From assembly GCA_016714975.1 (NCBI GenBank), contig JADKBR010000001.1:496001-560000 (forward strand): a stretch of 64,000 bases of DNA, given 5' to 3'. Shown here piece after piece: positions 32,420-41,247 of the stretch. The stretch's first letter is position 1. Every line of letters starts with the position of its first letter. The notes beneath the pieces are model-generated. The model was not told where the DNA came from, did no database searches, and saw only the letters and a list, made by a program, of their open reading frames with translations. The DNA comes from Candidatus Dechloromonas phosphorivorans. Its GTDB lineage: Bacteria > Pseudomonadota > Gammaproteobacteria > Burkholderiales > Rhodocyclaceae. The position numbers and the translations under genes were made by a program.

Positions 32420-33961
32420 TCAGACGTCGCCCTGGGCACGCACCCGGTCGAGACTGGAGTGCAGCTTGTTCAGCGCATTCAGGTAGGAACGCGCCGAGGC
32501 GATGACGATGTCGGTATCCGCGCCATTGCCATTGACGATCCGGCCAGCCTTGGCCAGACGGGTCGTGACTTCACCTTGGGCATCCGTGCCGGTGGTAATG
32601 GCATTGACCGAATAGAGAAGGAGTTCGGAGCCACTCCCGGCAATGCTCTCGATCGCCTTGAACGTGGCATCGACCGGACCGCCGCCACCGGCCTCACCCT
32701 TGCATTCGACCCCGCCGACACTCAGGATTACCTTGGCATGCGGCATCTCGCCGGTCTCTGAACACACGTGCGAATAAATCAGCTTGTAATGCTCATGCTC
32801 CGGCGTCACCAATTCGCCCGAAACCAGTGCGTGGAGGTCTTCGTCGAAAATTTCGTGCTTGCGATCCGCCAATTCCTTGAAGCGTGCAAAGGCGGCATTC
32901 AGCGCCTCGTCGCTTTCCAGTTCGATGCCGAGTTGCTGCAGGCGGGCCTTGAAGGCGTTGCGCCCCGAATGCTTGCCGAGAACGAGCTTGTTTTGCGCCC
33001 AGCCGACGTCTTCAGCGCGCATGATCTCGTAGGTTTCGCGATGCTTGAGGACACCATCCTGATGAATCCCGGCTTCGTGAGCAAAGGCGTTGGCGCCGAC
33101 GACTGCCTTGTTGGGCTGCACTGGATAACCGGTGATCTGCGATACCAGCTTCGAGGCGGGGACGATCTGTGTCGTGTCTATCCTCGTCTCTACTGGAAAA
33201 ACGTCGCCGCGCGTGCGTACCGCCATCACCACTTCCTCCAGCGCGGCATTGCCAGCCCGCTCACCGATGCCGTTGATCGTGCACTCGACCTGGCGCGCGC
33301 CGGCCAGGACGGCGGCTAGTGAGTTGGAAACAGCCAGCCCGAGATCGTTATGGCAATGCACCGACCAGATCACCCGGTCCGAATTGGGCACGCGCTCGAT
33401 CAACTGGCGCATGGTTTCGGCGTACTGGAACGGGATGTTGTAACCGACGGTGTCCGGGACATTGATCGTGGTCGCGCCCGCCTTGATCACTTCCTCGAAT
33501 ATCCGGCACAAAAAACCGAGATCCGAACGTCCGGCATCCTCGGCAGAGAACTCGACGTCATCCGTATACTCGCGGGCCCAGCCGATGGCCATGATCGCCT
33601 GCTCGACAACCTGGTCCGGACTCATGCGCAGCTTCTTCTCCATGTGGATGGGCGAAGTGGCAATGAAAGTATGGACGCGCCCCGATTTTGCCGGCTTGAT
33701 CGCCTCGCCCGCCCGGCGGATGTCGTTTTCGTTGGCGCGCGCCAGCGAACAGACGGTCGACTCCTTGATCGTGTGGGCAATCGCGTGGATGGCATCGAAA
33801 TCGCCGGGCGAAGCCGCTGCAAAGCCGGCTTCGATCACATCCACCCGCATCTTCTCGAGCTGGCGGGCGACGCGAAGCTTTTCCTCCCGGGTCATCGAGG
33901 CGCCGGGACTCTGCTCGCCGTCGCGCAGGGTGGTGTCGAAGATTACCAGGTGCTCTTTCAT
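32420..33961 (-). CDS. leuA: 2-isopropylmalate synthase
   Basis: Condenses acetyl-CoA with 2-oxoisovalerate, the first step of leucine synthesis. The 513 residues start MKEHLVIFDTTLRDGEQSPG with the DTTLRDGEQ signature. The TIM barrel includes the metal-binding pair in SVHCHNDLGLAVSN, and the C-terminal LeuA dimer domain is the leucine-feedback domain. The longer frame to 34081 lies in pssA. It is the last gene of the ilvBNC-pssA-leuA block. Confidence 0.97.
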   Translation of the reverse strand: MKEHLVIFDTTLRDGEQSPGASMTREEKLRVARQLEKMRVDVIEAGFAAASPGDFDAIHAIAHTIKESTVCSLARANENDIRRAGEAIKPAKSGRVHTFIATSPIHMEKKLRMSPDQVVEQAIMAIGWAREYTDDVEFSAEDAGRSDLGFLCRIFEEVIKAGATTINVPDTVGYNIPFQYAETMRQLIERVPNSDRVIWSVHCHNDLGLAVSNSLAAVLAGARQVECTINGIGERAGNAALEEVVMAVRTRGDVFPVETRIDTTQIVPASKLVSQITGYPVQPNKAVVGANAFAHEAGIHQDGVLKHRETYEIMRAEDVGWAQNKLVLGKHSGRNAFKARLQQLGIELESDEALNAAFARFKELADRKHEIFDEDLHALVSGELVTPEHEHYKLIYSHVCSETGEMPHAKVILSVGGVECKGEAGGGGPVDATFKAIESIAGSGSELLLYSVNAITTGTDAQGEVTTRLAKAGRIVNGNGADTDIVIASARSYLNALNKLHSSLDRVRAQGDV

Positions 33962-33977
33962 TTTCTGCTCCGAAGCG

Positions 33978-34730
33978 TCACAGGCCCCTGCGCTTGAACA
34001 TGCCGACTGCAGCCAGCACATAGCCAGACAAACCGTAAAGGACAAAGAACCCGAACAGGGCGATTTCAGGGCTGTAGGCAACTAAGGCGAAACCCAGTGC
34101 AATGGCCACCACCACAAAAAACGGCACGCTCTTGCGGAGGTTGATGTCCTTGAAACTGTGGTAGCGGACATTGGAGATCATCGTCACGCCGGCAAAAATC
34201 GTCAGCCCGCAAGCCAGCCAGCGCACGTTGCTGCCGGAAACCCCAGTCTCAATCATGACCCAGACCAGGCCTGCCACCAGCGCTGCGGCTGCCGGCGAAG
34301 GCAGACCCTGGAAATACCGTTTGTCCATAACTTCGAGCGTCGTGTTGAAGCGTGCCAGACGCAGGGCCGCACCAGCGCAATAAATGAAGGCCGCTATCCA
34401 GCCCAGCCTCCCCAGATCGCGCAAGGCCCATTCGTAAACCACCAGAGCCGGCGCCGCGCCGAAGCTGACCATGTCGGACAGCGAATCGTACTCGGCACCG
34501 AATGCTGACTGCGTATGCGTCAGGCGCGCCACGCGTCCGTCGAGGCCGTCAAGCACCATGGCGATGAAAATAGCCATCGCGGCCCGCTCGAAGTCGCCCT
34601 GCATCGCCTGAACGATGGCGAAGAAGCCTGCAAACAGCGCCGCCGTTGTGAACAGGTTGGGCAGCAGATAAATGCCGCGCCGCTTGAGTTCCGGGTTAAA
34701 CAGGGTTTTACGGGGCTTGAGTTCTGTCAT
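33978..34730 (-). CDS. pssA: CDP-diacylglycerol-serine O-phosphatidyltransferase
   Basis: Membrane enzyme making phosphatidylserine, the precursor of phosphatidylethanolamine. The 250 residues with about eight hydrophobic segments contain the CDP-alcohol phosphatidyltransferase motif DG-x2-AR-x8-G-x3-D-x3-D as DGLDGRVAR then GAEYDSLSD. It begins MTELKPRKTLFNPELKRRGI. It is 16 bp from leuA. No psd gene lies next to it here. Confidence 0.95.
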   Translation of the reverse strand: MTELKPRKTLFNPELKRRGIYLLPNLFTTAALFAGFFAIVQAMQGDFERAAMAIFIAMVLDGLDGRVARLTHTQSAFGAEYDSLSDMVSFGAAPALVVYEWALRDLGRLGWIAAFIYCAGAALRLARFNTTLEVMDKRYFQGLPSPAAAALVAGLVWVMIETGVSGSNVRWLACGLTIFAGVTMISNVRYHSFKDINLRKSVPFFVVVAIALGFALVAYSPEIALFGFFVLYGLSGYVLAAVGMFKRRGL

Positions 34731-34797
34731 GGGTCACTACTGAATTGACAACACAGAAGAGAATACACCGCTCGCCTTCCGAATCTGCATACGACAA

Positions 34798-34824
34798 GGG
34801 CGGTGCAGACTCTCTGCACCGCCC
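34798..34824 (-). terminator. Strong hairpin after ilvC
   Basis: A perfect 11-bp stem GGGCGGTGCAG with its complement, 5-nt loop, between ilvC and pssA. The T-tract is weak (TTGTCGT on the minus strand), so it may only partly terminate. Confidence 0.6.
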
Positions 34825-34888
34825 GGAACCAGAACTAGGCCAAGCGCAAACGCAGCAATCAAACCCTGTCGGGCCTTCGATCAACCAA

Positions 34889-35905
34889 TCAGTTCCTGGA
34901 CTGGTCGACCAGCTTGTTCTTCTTGATCCAGGGCATCATGTCACGCAGCTTCTCGCCCACCGTCTCGATCGGATGCACCGCATTCAGGCGGCGACGGGCA
35001 GTCATCGCGGGGTAGTTGGTTCGGCCTTCGAGGATGAACATCTTCGCGTAATCACCGTTCTGGATGCGTCTCAATGCGTTGCGCATGGCAGCACGGGATT
35101 GCTCGTTAATGACTTCGGGACCAGTAACGTATTCGCCATACTCCGCATTGTTGGAGATCGAATAGTTCATGTTGGCGATACCGCCCTCGTACATCAGGTC
35201 GACGATCAGCTTCAGTTCATGCAGACATTCGAAATAGGCCATCTCTGGCGCATAACCGGCTTCGGTCAGGGTTTCGAAACCCATCTTGACCAGTTCCACT
35301 GCGCCGCCGCAGAGCACTGCCTGTTCACCGAACAGGTCGGTTTCGGTTTCTTCGCGGAAGTTGGTCTCAATGACTCCGCCCTTGGTACCACCATTGGCAG
35401 CAGCGTAAGAAAGGGCAATGTCCTTTGCCTTGCCCGTCCTGTCCTGATAGACAGCGATCAGGGACGGCACGCCGCCGCCCTTCAGGTACTCGGACCGCAC
35501 GGTGTGGCCAGGGCCCTTCGGTGCAACCATGATTACATCGACGTCGTCGCGCGGCACAACCTGGTTGTAATGGATGTTGAAGCCGTGAGCGAATGCCAGC
35601 GCGGCGCCCTTCTTGAGGTTCGGCCCGACTTCCTCGTTATATACCTGCGGAATGTTCTCGTCAGGCAAAAGCATCATGACCACGTCGGCCGCTTTGACAG
35701 CCCTGGCGATTTCTTCGACTTTCAGACCAGCGGCTTCTGCCTTCTTCCATGAGACGCCGCCCTTGCGCAGACCAACGGTGACCTTGACGCCGGAATCATT
35801 CAGGTTTTGGGCATGGGCATGACCCTGGGAACCGTAACCGACGATGGTAACCTTCTTGCCCTTGATCAGCGAGAGGTCGGCGTCCTTGTCGTAATAAACT
35901 TTCAT
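34889..35905 (-). CDS. ilvC: Ketol-acid reductoisomerase (NADP+)
   Basis: Second step of valine/isoleucine synthesis. The 338 residues are a class I enzyme: MKVYYDKDADLSLIKGKKVT, the Rossmann GYGSQGHAHAQNL, and the catalytic region with FREETETDLFGEQAVLCGG and YEGGIANMNYSISNNAEYG. It is 24 bp after ilvN. The C-terminus ends KLVDQSRN. Confidence 0.98.
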   Translation of the reverse strand: MKVYYDKDADLSLIKGKKVTIVGYGSQGHAHAQNLNDSGVKVTVGLRKGGVSWKKAEAAGLKVEEIARAVKAADVVMMLLPDENIPQVYNEEVGPNLKKGAALAFAHGFNIHYNQVVPRDDVDVIMVAPKGPGHTVRSEYLKGGGVPSLIAVYQDRTGKAKDIALSYAAANGGTKGGVIETNFREETETDLFGEQAVLCGGAVELVKMGFETLTEAGYAPEMAYFECLHELKLIVDLMYEGGIANMNYSISNNAEYGEYVTGPEVINEQSRAAMRNALRRIQNGDYAKMFILEGRTNYPAMTARRRLNAVHPIETVGEKLRDMMPWIKKNKLVDQSRN

Positions 35906-35929
35906 GAGATCCTCTTTATGTTCAGGTGG

Positions 35930-36421
35930 TCAGACTTTAAGAATGCGATCGCCACGACCGATGCCACAGACGCCGGTGCGAACGGTTTCGAGAATCAGAC
36001 CGCCGTCGAGTGCGGCAATGAATGAATCAAGCTTGGAACTGGATCCGGTCAGTTCGACGACATAGGTCGTTTCGGTGACGTCGATGATGCGTCCCCGAAA
36101 GATGTCGGCCATCCGGCTCATCTCTTCGCGATCCTTGCCAGTGGCGCGCACCTTGATCAGCATCATTTCGCGCTCGGCGTGAGCCGCCTCGGAAAGATCA
36201 ACCACCTTGACCACATCAATCAGCTTGTTGAGGTGTTTGGTGATCTGCTCGATCACGTCGTCCGAACCCCGGGTCAGAATGGTCATTCGCGACAGCGAGG
36301 GATCCTCCGTCGGCGCCACTGTCAGCGATTCGATGTTGTAGCCGCGAGCCGAGAACAGCCCCGCCACGCGTGAAAGTGCTCCCGATTCGTTTTCGATCAG
36401 GACGGAAATGATGTGTCGCAT
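35930..36421 (-). CDS. ilvN: Acetolactate synthase small (regulatory) subunit
   Basis: A 163-residue ACT-domain subunit conferring valine feedback on IlvB. It begins MRHIISVLIENESGALSRVA, has GLFSARGYNIESLTVAPTED and ends VCGIGRGDRILKV. It sits 18 bp after ilvB. The length matches the IlvH/IlvN group of betaproteobacteria. Confidence 0.96.
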   Translation of the reverse strand: MRHIISVLIENESGALSRVAGLFSARGYNIESLTVAPTEDPSLSRMTILTRGSDDVIEQITKHLNKLIDVVKVVDLSEAAHAEREMMLIKVRATGKDREEMSRMADIFRGRIIDVTETTYVVELTGSSSKLDSFIAALDGGLILETVRTGVCGIGRGDRILKV

Positions 36422-36439
36422 AGTCTCTTCCTTACCCGC

Positions 36440-38140
36440 TTACAGTTCTTCGGCGAGGATCATTTCGGTCAGCCCCTTGCCAGCCGCAATCATCGGGAAA
36501 ACATTGGCCACCGGGTCGATGATGAAATCCATGAACACCAGGTCATCCCTATGCTCGGTGAAGGCCTTGCGCAACGCCGGCTCGACATCTTCGGGCCTCT
36601 CGATCTTCATGCCGACGTGTCCATACGCTTCGGCCAGCTTGACGAAATCGGGCAGCGAAGTAACGTAGGACTCCGAATAGCGCTTCGAATAGAACATCTC
36701 CTGCCATTGACGGACCATGCCCAGCATGCCGTTGTTCAGGTTGATGATTTTGATCGGGAAACCATACTGCTTGCAGGTTGACAATTCCTGGATGCACATC
36801 TGGATTGAGCCCTCTCCCGTAACACAGGCAACCTGCGCACCCGGATGGGCCATCAACACGCCCATGCCATACGGCAGGCCCACCCCCATCGTGCCCAGAC
36901 CGCCGGAGTTTATCCAGCGGCGCGGCTGGTCGAAATGGTAGTACTGGGCGGCGAACATCTGGTGCTGACCGACGTCCGAGGTGATGAACGCATCGCCGCC
37001 GGTCACCTCATAGAGCTTTTCCATCACATACTGGGGCATGATCATCTGATCCTGCGTGTAGCGCAGACTCTCGCGTCCACGCCATTCATCGATCTGCCTC
37101 CACCAGTTGGCGAGTTCCGGATTTGCCTTGAAGCCAGCAGCGGCCAACCTGAGCATTTCCTCAAGCACATCCGCCACATTGCCGACAATCGGGACGTCAA
37201 CCTTGACCCGCTTGGAGATCGACGAAGGGTCGATATCGATGTGGATCACACGACGCTTTTCCTCACCGAAATGGTCCGGGTTGCCGATCACACGGTCATC
37301 GAAGCGGGCGCCGACCGCGAGGATGACATCCGCGTATTGCATGGCATTGTTGGCTTCATAGGTTCCATGCATGCCGAGCATGCCCACGAACTGCCGATCA
37401 GTGGCCGGATAGCCACCAAGCCCCATCAGCGTATTGGTAACCGGGAAATTCAGCCGGCGCGCGAGTTCAGTCAACGGGCGCGCCGCATCAGACAAGATGA
37501 CACCGCCGCCGGAATAGATAATCGGACGCTTCGCTTCCTGAAGGATCTGCACGGCCTTCTTGATCTGCCCAAGATGCCCCTTGACCACCGGGTTGTATGA
37601 GCGCATGTGGATGGACTTGGGGTACTCGAACTCGCACACCTGAGCGGTGACATCCTTCGGGATATCAACGACGACCGGACCGGGACGACCGGTTGCAGCA
37701 ATGTGAAACGCTTTCTTGAGCACGAGCGCCAAGTCCTTGACGTCCTTGACCAGGAAATTGTGTTTGACGCAGGGTCGGGTAATGCCGACCGTGTCACACT
37801 CTTGAAATGCATCCTGACCAATGTAGGCCGTCGGCACCTGACCGGTAATGACAACGACGGGAATGGAGTCCATGTAGGCGGTGGCAATGCCCGTCACCGT
37901 ATTGGTGACCCCTGGACCCGAAGTCACCAATGCGACACCAACCTTCTGCGACGAGCGCGAGTAGGCGTCGGCTGCATGGATTGCTGCCTGCTCGTGGCGG
38001 ACCAGGATGTGCTTCACCTGATCCTGCTTGAAGAGGGCGTCATAAATGTGCAGAACGGAACCCCCCGGGTAACCGAAAACACACTCGACCTTTTCTTCCT
38101 GCAGGCACCTGACTACAATTTCCGCACCGCTGATCATCAT
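36440..38140 (-). CDS. ilvB: Acetolactate synthase large (catalytic) subunit
   Basis: ThDP enzyme making acetolactate or acetohydroxybutyrate. The 566 residues from MMISGAEIVVRCLQEEKVEC include VFGYPGGSVLHIYDALF, HEQAAIHAADAYSRSS with the catalytic glutamate, and the ThDP motif VTGEGSIQMCIQELST. An in-frame second ATG directly follows the first. The extra 32 codons upstream show no family match. It is the first gene of ilvBNC and divergent from the sigma-factor gene. No obvious leader peptide attenuator was found in the 120-bp gap. Confidence 0.97.
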   Translation of the reverse strand: MMISGAEIVVRCLQEEKVECVFGYPGGSVLHIYDALFKQDQVKHILVRHEQAAIHAADAYSRSSQKVGVALVTSGPGVTNTVTGIATAYMDSIPVVVITGQVPTAYIGQDAFQECDTVGITRPCVKHNFLVKDVKDLALVLKKAFHIAATGRPGPVVVDIPKDVTAQVCEFEYPKSIHMRSYNPVVKGHLGQIKKAVQILQEAKRPIIYSGGGVILSDAARPLTELARRLNFPVTNTLMGLGGYPATDRQFVGMLGMHGTYEANNAMQYADVILAVGARFDDRVIGNPDHFGEEKRRVIHIDIDPSSISKRVKVDVPIVGNVADVLEEMLRLAAAGFKANPELANWWRQIDEWRGRESLRYTQDQMIMPQYVMEKLYEVTGGDAFITSDVGQHQMFAAQYYHFDQPRRWINSGGLGTMGVGLPYGMGVLMAHPGAQVACVTGEGSIQMCIQELSTCKQYGFPIKIINLNNGMLGMVRQWQEMFYSKRYSESYVTSLPDFVKLAEAYGHVGMKIERPEDVEPALRKAFTEHRDDLVFMDFIIDPVANVFPMIAAGKGLTEMILAEEL

Positions 38141-38260
38141 ACTTGAGCCCAATATCGCTGTTACCTGAAAACGTGTAACCTTAAAGCAGCGACCCTGTTC
38201 GGTCAAGGCGTTACAGCATACCCTTAGGCTTTTCAAGGCCTTCCACCGGAAGAGACAGCC

Positions 38261-38824
38261 CTGGCCTCACCCAACGAACTGGCTTTTTTTCTTGAGTCCG
38301 TTGAACGACGCGCGTTCAAGCAGGCAATGTTTGCCGTGCGCGAACAGGAAAATGCGCTCGATATCGTTCAGGATAGTATGCTCAAGCTTGCCGAAAAGTA
38401 TGGCAACCGTCCAGCAGAAGAGTTCCCCATGCTCTTTCAGCGCATCCTGCAGAATACGATTCGCGACTTCTATCGGCGTAGCAAGGTTCGCTCGATGTGG
38501 ACCACCGTCCTGTCCGCCTTTTCGCCTGACGACGATAGCGACCACGACCCGCTGGAAACCCTGGCCGTGGATGAAGGCCCAAATGGTCCGCAAACGCCGG
38601 AAAGCCAGCTTCTTCAGGCCCAGACCCTCGCGGCAATCGATGACGAAATAAAAAAACTGCCGACACGTCAACGGGAAGCCTTCCTCATGCGTTACTGGGA
38701 GGACATGGACGTCGCTGAGACCGCAGCGGTGATGGGCTGCTCAGAAGGCAGCGTCAAGACCCATTGCTCGCGCGCCACCCACGCGCTGGCAGCCGCCCTG
38801 TCGGCGAAAGGCATCAAACTATGA
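38261..38824 (+). CDS. ECF-type RNA polymerase sigma factor, probable CTG start
   Basis: A sigma-70-like factor with region 2 (ENALDIVQDSMLKLAEKYGN, then FQRILQNTIRDFYRRSK) and region 4 (KLPTRQREAFLMRYWEDMDV, then MGCSEGSVKTHCSRA). The first ATG is at 38327, but coding similarity continues upstream in frame as ASPNELAFFLESVERRAFKQ. The only start before the in-frame TAG is CTG at 38261, preceded by GGAAGAGA. From CTG the protein has 187 residues. An ATGA overlap joins it to the DUF3619 gene, which may act as its partner. Confidence 0.85.
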   Translation: MASPNELAFFLESVERRAFKQAMFAVREQENALDIVQDSMLKLAEKYGNRPAEEFPMLFQRILQNTIRDFYRRSKVRSMWTTVLSAFSPDDDSDHDPLETLAVDEGPNGPQTPESQLLQAQTLAAIDDEIKKLPTRQREAFLMRYWEDMDVAETAAVMGCSEGSVKTHCSRATHALAAALSAKGIKL

Positions 38825-39207
38825 ACGAAGAACGTTATGCATCGCGAGTTCGGCAAGCGCTGAACCATGGTCTCAAGGACATCCCGCCTGCCTCGGCGCG
38901 GCGACTAGAGGCTGCCCGCCATCTGGCGCTGTCGCGCCAGAAGCAGGAGGTGCCTCGTTTGGCGCTGGCCGGCCAGCATGGTCACGGCCATTTCCATTTC
39001 TCGTCCGACAACCGCCACCTGCGGCAGGTACTGGCCGTCCTCGCGCTGTTGCTGGGGATGTGGATTTCTTTCTACATGGACAGCCTGACGTATGTTTCCG
39101 CCATTGAAGAAGTGGACAGTGCCCTGCTCTCCGACGACCTGCCTCCCGAAGCCTTTCTGGATAACGACTTCTTCGAATGGTTAAAAGACGATACATCGGC
39201 GGAATAA
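38821..39207 (+). CDS. DUF3619 single-pass membrane protein (possible anti-sigma partner)
   Basis: A 128-residue protein, MNEERYASRVRQALNHGLKD, with a basic cytoplasmic N-terminus, one membrane helix (about 62-80, LRQVLAVLALLLGMWISFYM) and an acidic periplasmic tail, PPEAFLDNDFFEWLKDDTSA. The layout resembles anti-sigma factors, and the 4-bp overlap with the sigma gene supports this, but no zinc anti-sigma motif is present. The DUF3106 gene starts inside its 3' end. Confidence 0.8.
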   Translation: MNEERYASRVRQALNHGLKDIPPASARRLEAARHLALSRQKQEVPRLALAGQHGHGHFHFSSDNRHLRQVLAVLALLLGMWISFYMDSLTYVSAIEEVDSALLSDDLPPEAFLDNDFFEWLKDDTSAE

Positions 39208-39728
39208 TCCTCAGCCTGGCGCTGGCAGCACCAGTCGCCGCTCAGCCGCCGACCACCGTAGTCATCGGTACGCCTCCGCAACCGGGTTGGAGCCTGCTCA
39301 GCGCGCAACAAAAGGTCATCCTGACACCACTCGTTGCGGAATGGGACAAGCTCGACAATGTTCACCGCAAGAAGTGGCTGGCAATCGCCGAACGTTATCC
39401 TGGCATGAAGCCGGAAGAACAGCGGCGCATGCAGGATCGCATGCGTGAGTGGGCGAATCTGACCCCCGAACAGCGCGCCAAGGTCAGGGATAGCTACAAG
39501 GATTTCAACCAGCTCCCTGCTGAGCAGAAGCAGGCGGTCAAGCAAAAGTGGGAAGCCTATTCCAACCTGCCGCCTGAAGAGCAGCAGCGCATGCGGCAAG
39601 AGGGAAAATCATCTCAACTCCTTGCGCCGCCGGCTGTCGAGCCATCGCCGGCATTTCAAGCGCCAGAGGTTACAGGCGACGAAAACTCTGCCCAAGCCCC
39701 ACCACTGGGCGAGCACGGCAAGAACTGA
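39177..39728 (+). CDS. DUF3106 exported protein
   Basis: A 183-residue protein with a signal peptide, MVKRRYIGGIILSLALAAPV, cut near AAQPP. The mature part has repeated PEEQ/PEQ-type turns: KPEEQRRMQDRMREWANLTP, then LPAEQKQAVKQKWEAY, then LPPEEQQRMRQ. This suggests a helical repeat in the periplasm. It overlaps the DUF3619 gene by 31 bp and the RDD gene by 1 bp. Confidence 0.85.
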   Translation: MVKRRYIGGIILSLALAAPVAAQPPTTVVIGTPPQPGWSLLSAQQKVILTPLVAEWDKLDNVHRKKWLAIAERYPGMKPEEQRRMQDRMREWANLTPEQRAKVRDSYKDFNQLPAEQKQAVKQKWEAYSNLPPEEQQRMRQEGKSSQLLAPPAVEPSPAFQAPEVTGDENSAQAPPLGEHGKN

Positions 39729-40147
39729 TGGTGCAGGCAATGCCTGGCATTGCGCGACGCCTTAGCAGCATGCTGTACGAGGGCCTCGTAGTATTCGCCG
39801 TCCTGCTGATCGGGTTTCTCCTTCCCCAGATCGTGCTCAACGCTTTCGGACTGGCCATCCCCGGCAGGCTGCTGTGGCTGCATGTTCTGGTGCTGCTGAT
39901 GGTGTATTTCGTTTGGTTCTGGCTCAACGGTGGCCAGACCTTGCCAATGAAGACGTGGAAGCTGCGCCTGGCCGGCACCGATGGCGCAAGCTTGCGCCCC
40001 CTGCAGGCAATACTGCGCTACCTGGCCGCCTGGCCAAGCATCCTGTTGTGCGGCTTTGGTCTATTCTGGGCGTTCTTCGACAGGGACCGGCAATTCCTGC
40101 ACGACCGGATCGCCGGGACCTGCATCGTCTCTTCCGAAGGGCAATGA
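39728..40147 (+). CDS. RDD-family membrane protein
   Basis: A 139-residue protein with about four helices: RRLSSMLYEGLVVFAVLLIG, the LNGGQTLPMKTWKLRLAG loop typical of RDD proteins, and DRDRQFLHDRIAGTCIV at the end. Proposed roles are ion or small-solute transport; nothing more precise can be said. The TGATG junction couples it to the DUF3106 gene. It is the last gene of the sigma unit. Confidence 0.85.
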   Translation: MVQAMPGIARRLSSMLYEGLVVFAVLLIGFLLPQIVLNAFGLAIPGRLLWLHVLVLLMVYFVWFWLNGGQTLPMKTWKLRLAGTDGASLRPLQAILRYLAAWPSILLCGFGLFWAFFDRDRQFLHDRIAGTCIVSSEGQ

Positions 40148-40161
40148 TCTCCGGGTCCGCC

Positions 40162-41247
40162 TCAGCGCCGCTCGACCCACCACAGCATTCCGATTGCCGC
40201 CATCAGAAAAATGCCTGAAGGCGCCGTAGCACTGGCGAATGGCGGCCATGAATTGATGACGCCGAGATTCGAGAAAAGTCCGTTGAGCATGTAGAAAAGA
40301 ATGCCGAACATGACGCCGGCAAAAATTTTCAGGCTGACGCCGCCCATCCGATTGTGCGAGTAGCCGAAAGGCAGGGCCAGCGCCACCATGACCAGCGCCG
40401 CCAGTGGGTAGACGAGCTTCTTCCAGATGGCGATTTCGTAGCGTTCGGTCTTCTGGCGGTTGTCGGACAGGTGCTGGGTGTAGCTTGCCAAGCTTATCAG
40501 CGACATGCGTTCCGGTGAGACCATCAGGACAGCTAGCAAGTCCGGCGTGACCGCTGATGCCCATTCGGCAGTGTCGGCACGCTCGACCCACGAGGTGTCG
40601 CCATCAATCGACGTGCGCACAACTTCATGCAGCAACCAGTGATCAGGTGGCTGGAAACTGGCTTCCTCAGCATCGGTCACTGATTGAAGCGCGTTCGCTG
40701 CGTCAAACTTGTAGATGCGCAAGCCTTGCAGGCGCGCATCGGGAGTCGCGCGGCGAATGTTGATGAAACTGCGTCCGTCCTTCACCCACAGGCCTGTCTC
40801 GAAGCCCTGCTGGGCAATCACCTTGCTGAGCGCCCGCGTTTTCAGCTCCTGGGCCAGACGCTCGGAAACCGGCACCAACACCTCGCCCACCACCATGGTC
40901 AACAATGCCAGCAAGCCGGCGACCCGGAAAAGCGTCAGCAGCAAGTCGCGGGTCGCTAGCCCGGAAGCACGGAGGACGGTAATCTCCGAATGTCTGGCCA
41001 GCGTGGAAAGCGCGTACAGGGTGCCGATCAGCGCCGCGATGGGAATCAACTCATAGATCAGCCCTGGAAGGCTCAAGGCCACGAAAATCAATGCGTGACC
41101 AAACTGATAGCCTCCCTTGCCGACGCTGCGCAATTCGTTGATCAGATCAAAAAAGCTGAAAAGTGCAATGAACGCCGCAAGTACCAGAAAAATGGCCGCG
41201 AATGTCTCGCGCATCAGATAGCGCTGATAGAGGCGCAGGCGAAACAT
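40162..41247 (-). CDS. lptG: LPS export ABC transporter permease LptG
   Basis: Inner-membrane permease of the LptB2FG pump that lifts lipopolysaccharide into the Lpt bridge. The 361 residues begin MFRLRLYQRYLMRETFAAIF and have six helices with a periplasmic jellyroll domain between helices 3 and 4. The C-terminal VYPLAALVMVALALPFGYSH is typical. The ATG overlaps the lptF stop (TGATG). The longer frame to 41532 is inside lptF. Confidence 0.94.
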   Translation of the reverse strand: MFRLRLYQRYLMRETFAAIFLVLAAFIALFSFFDLINELRSVGKGGYQFGHALIFVALSLPGLIYELIPIAALIGTLYALSTLARHSEITVLRASGLATRDLLLTLFRVAGLLALLTMVVGEVLVPVSERLAQELKTRALSKVIAQQGFETGLWVKDGRSFINIRRATPDARLQGLRIYKFDAANALQSVTDAEEASFQPPDHWLLHEVVRTSIDGDTSWVERADTAEWASAVTPDLLAVLMVSPERMSLISLASYTQHLSDNRQKTERYEIAIWKKLVYPLAALVMVALALPFGYSHNRMGGVSLKIFAGVMFGILFYMLNGLFSNLGVINSWPPFASATAPSGIFLMAAIGMLWWVERR

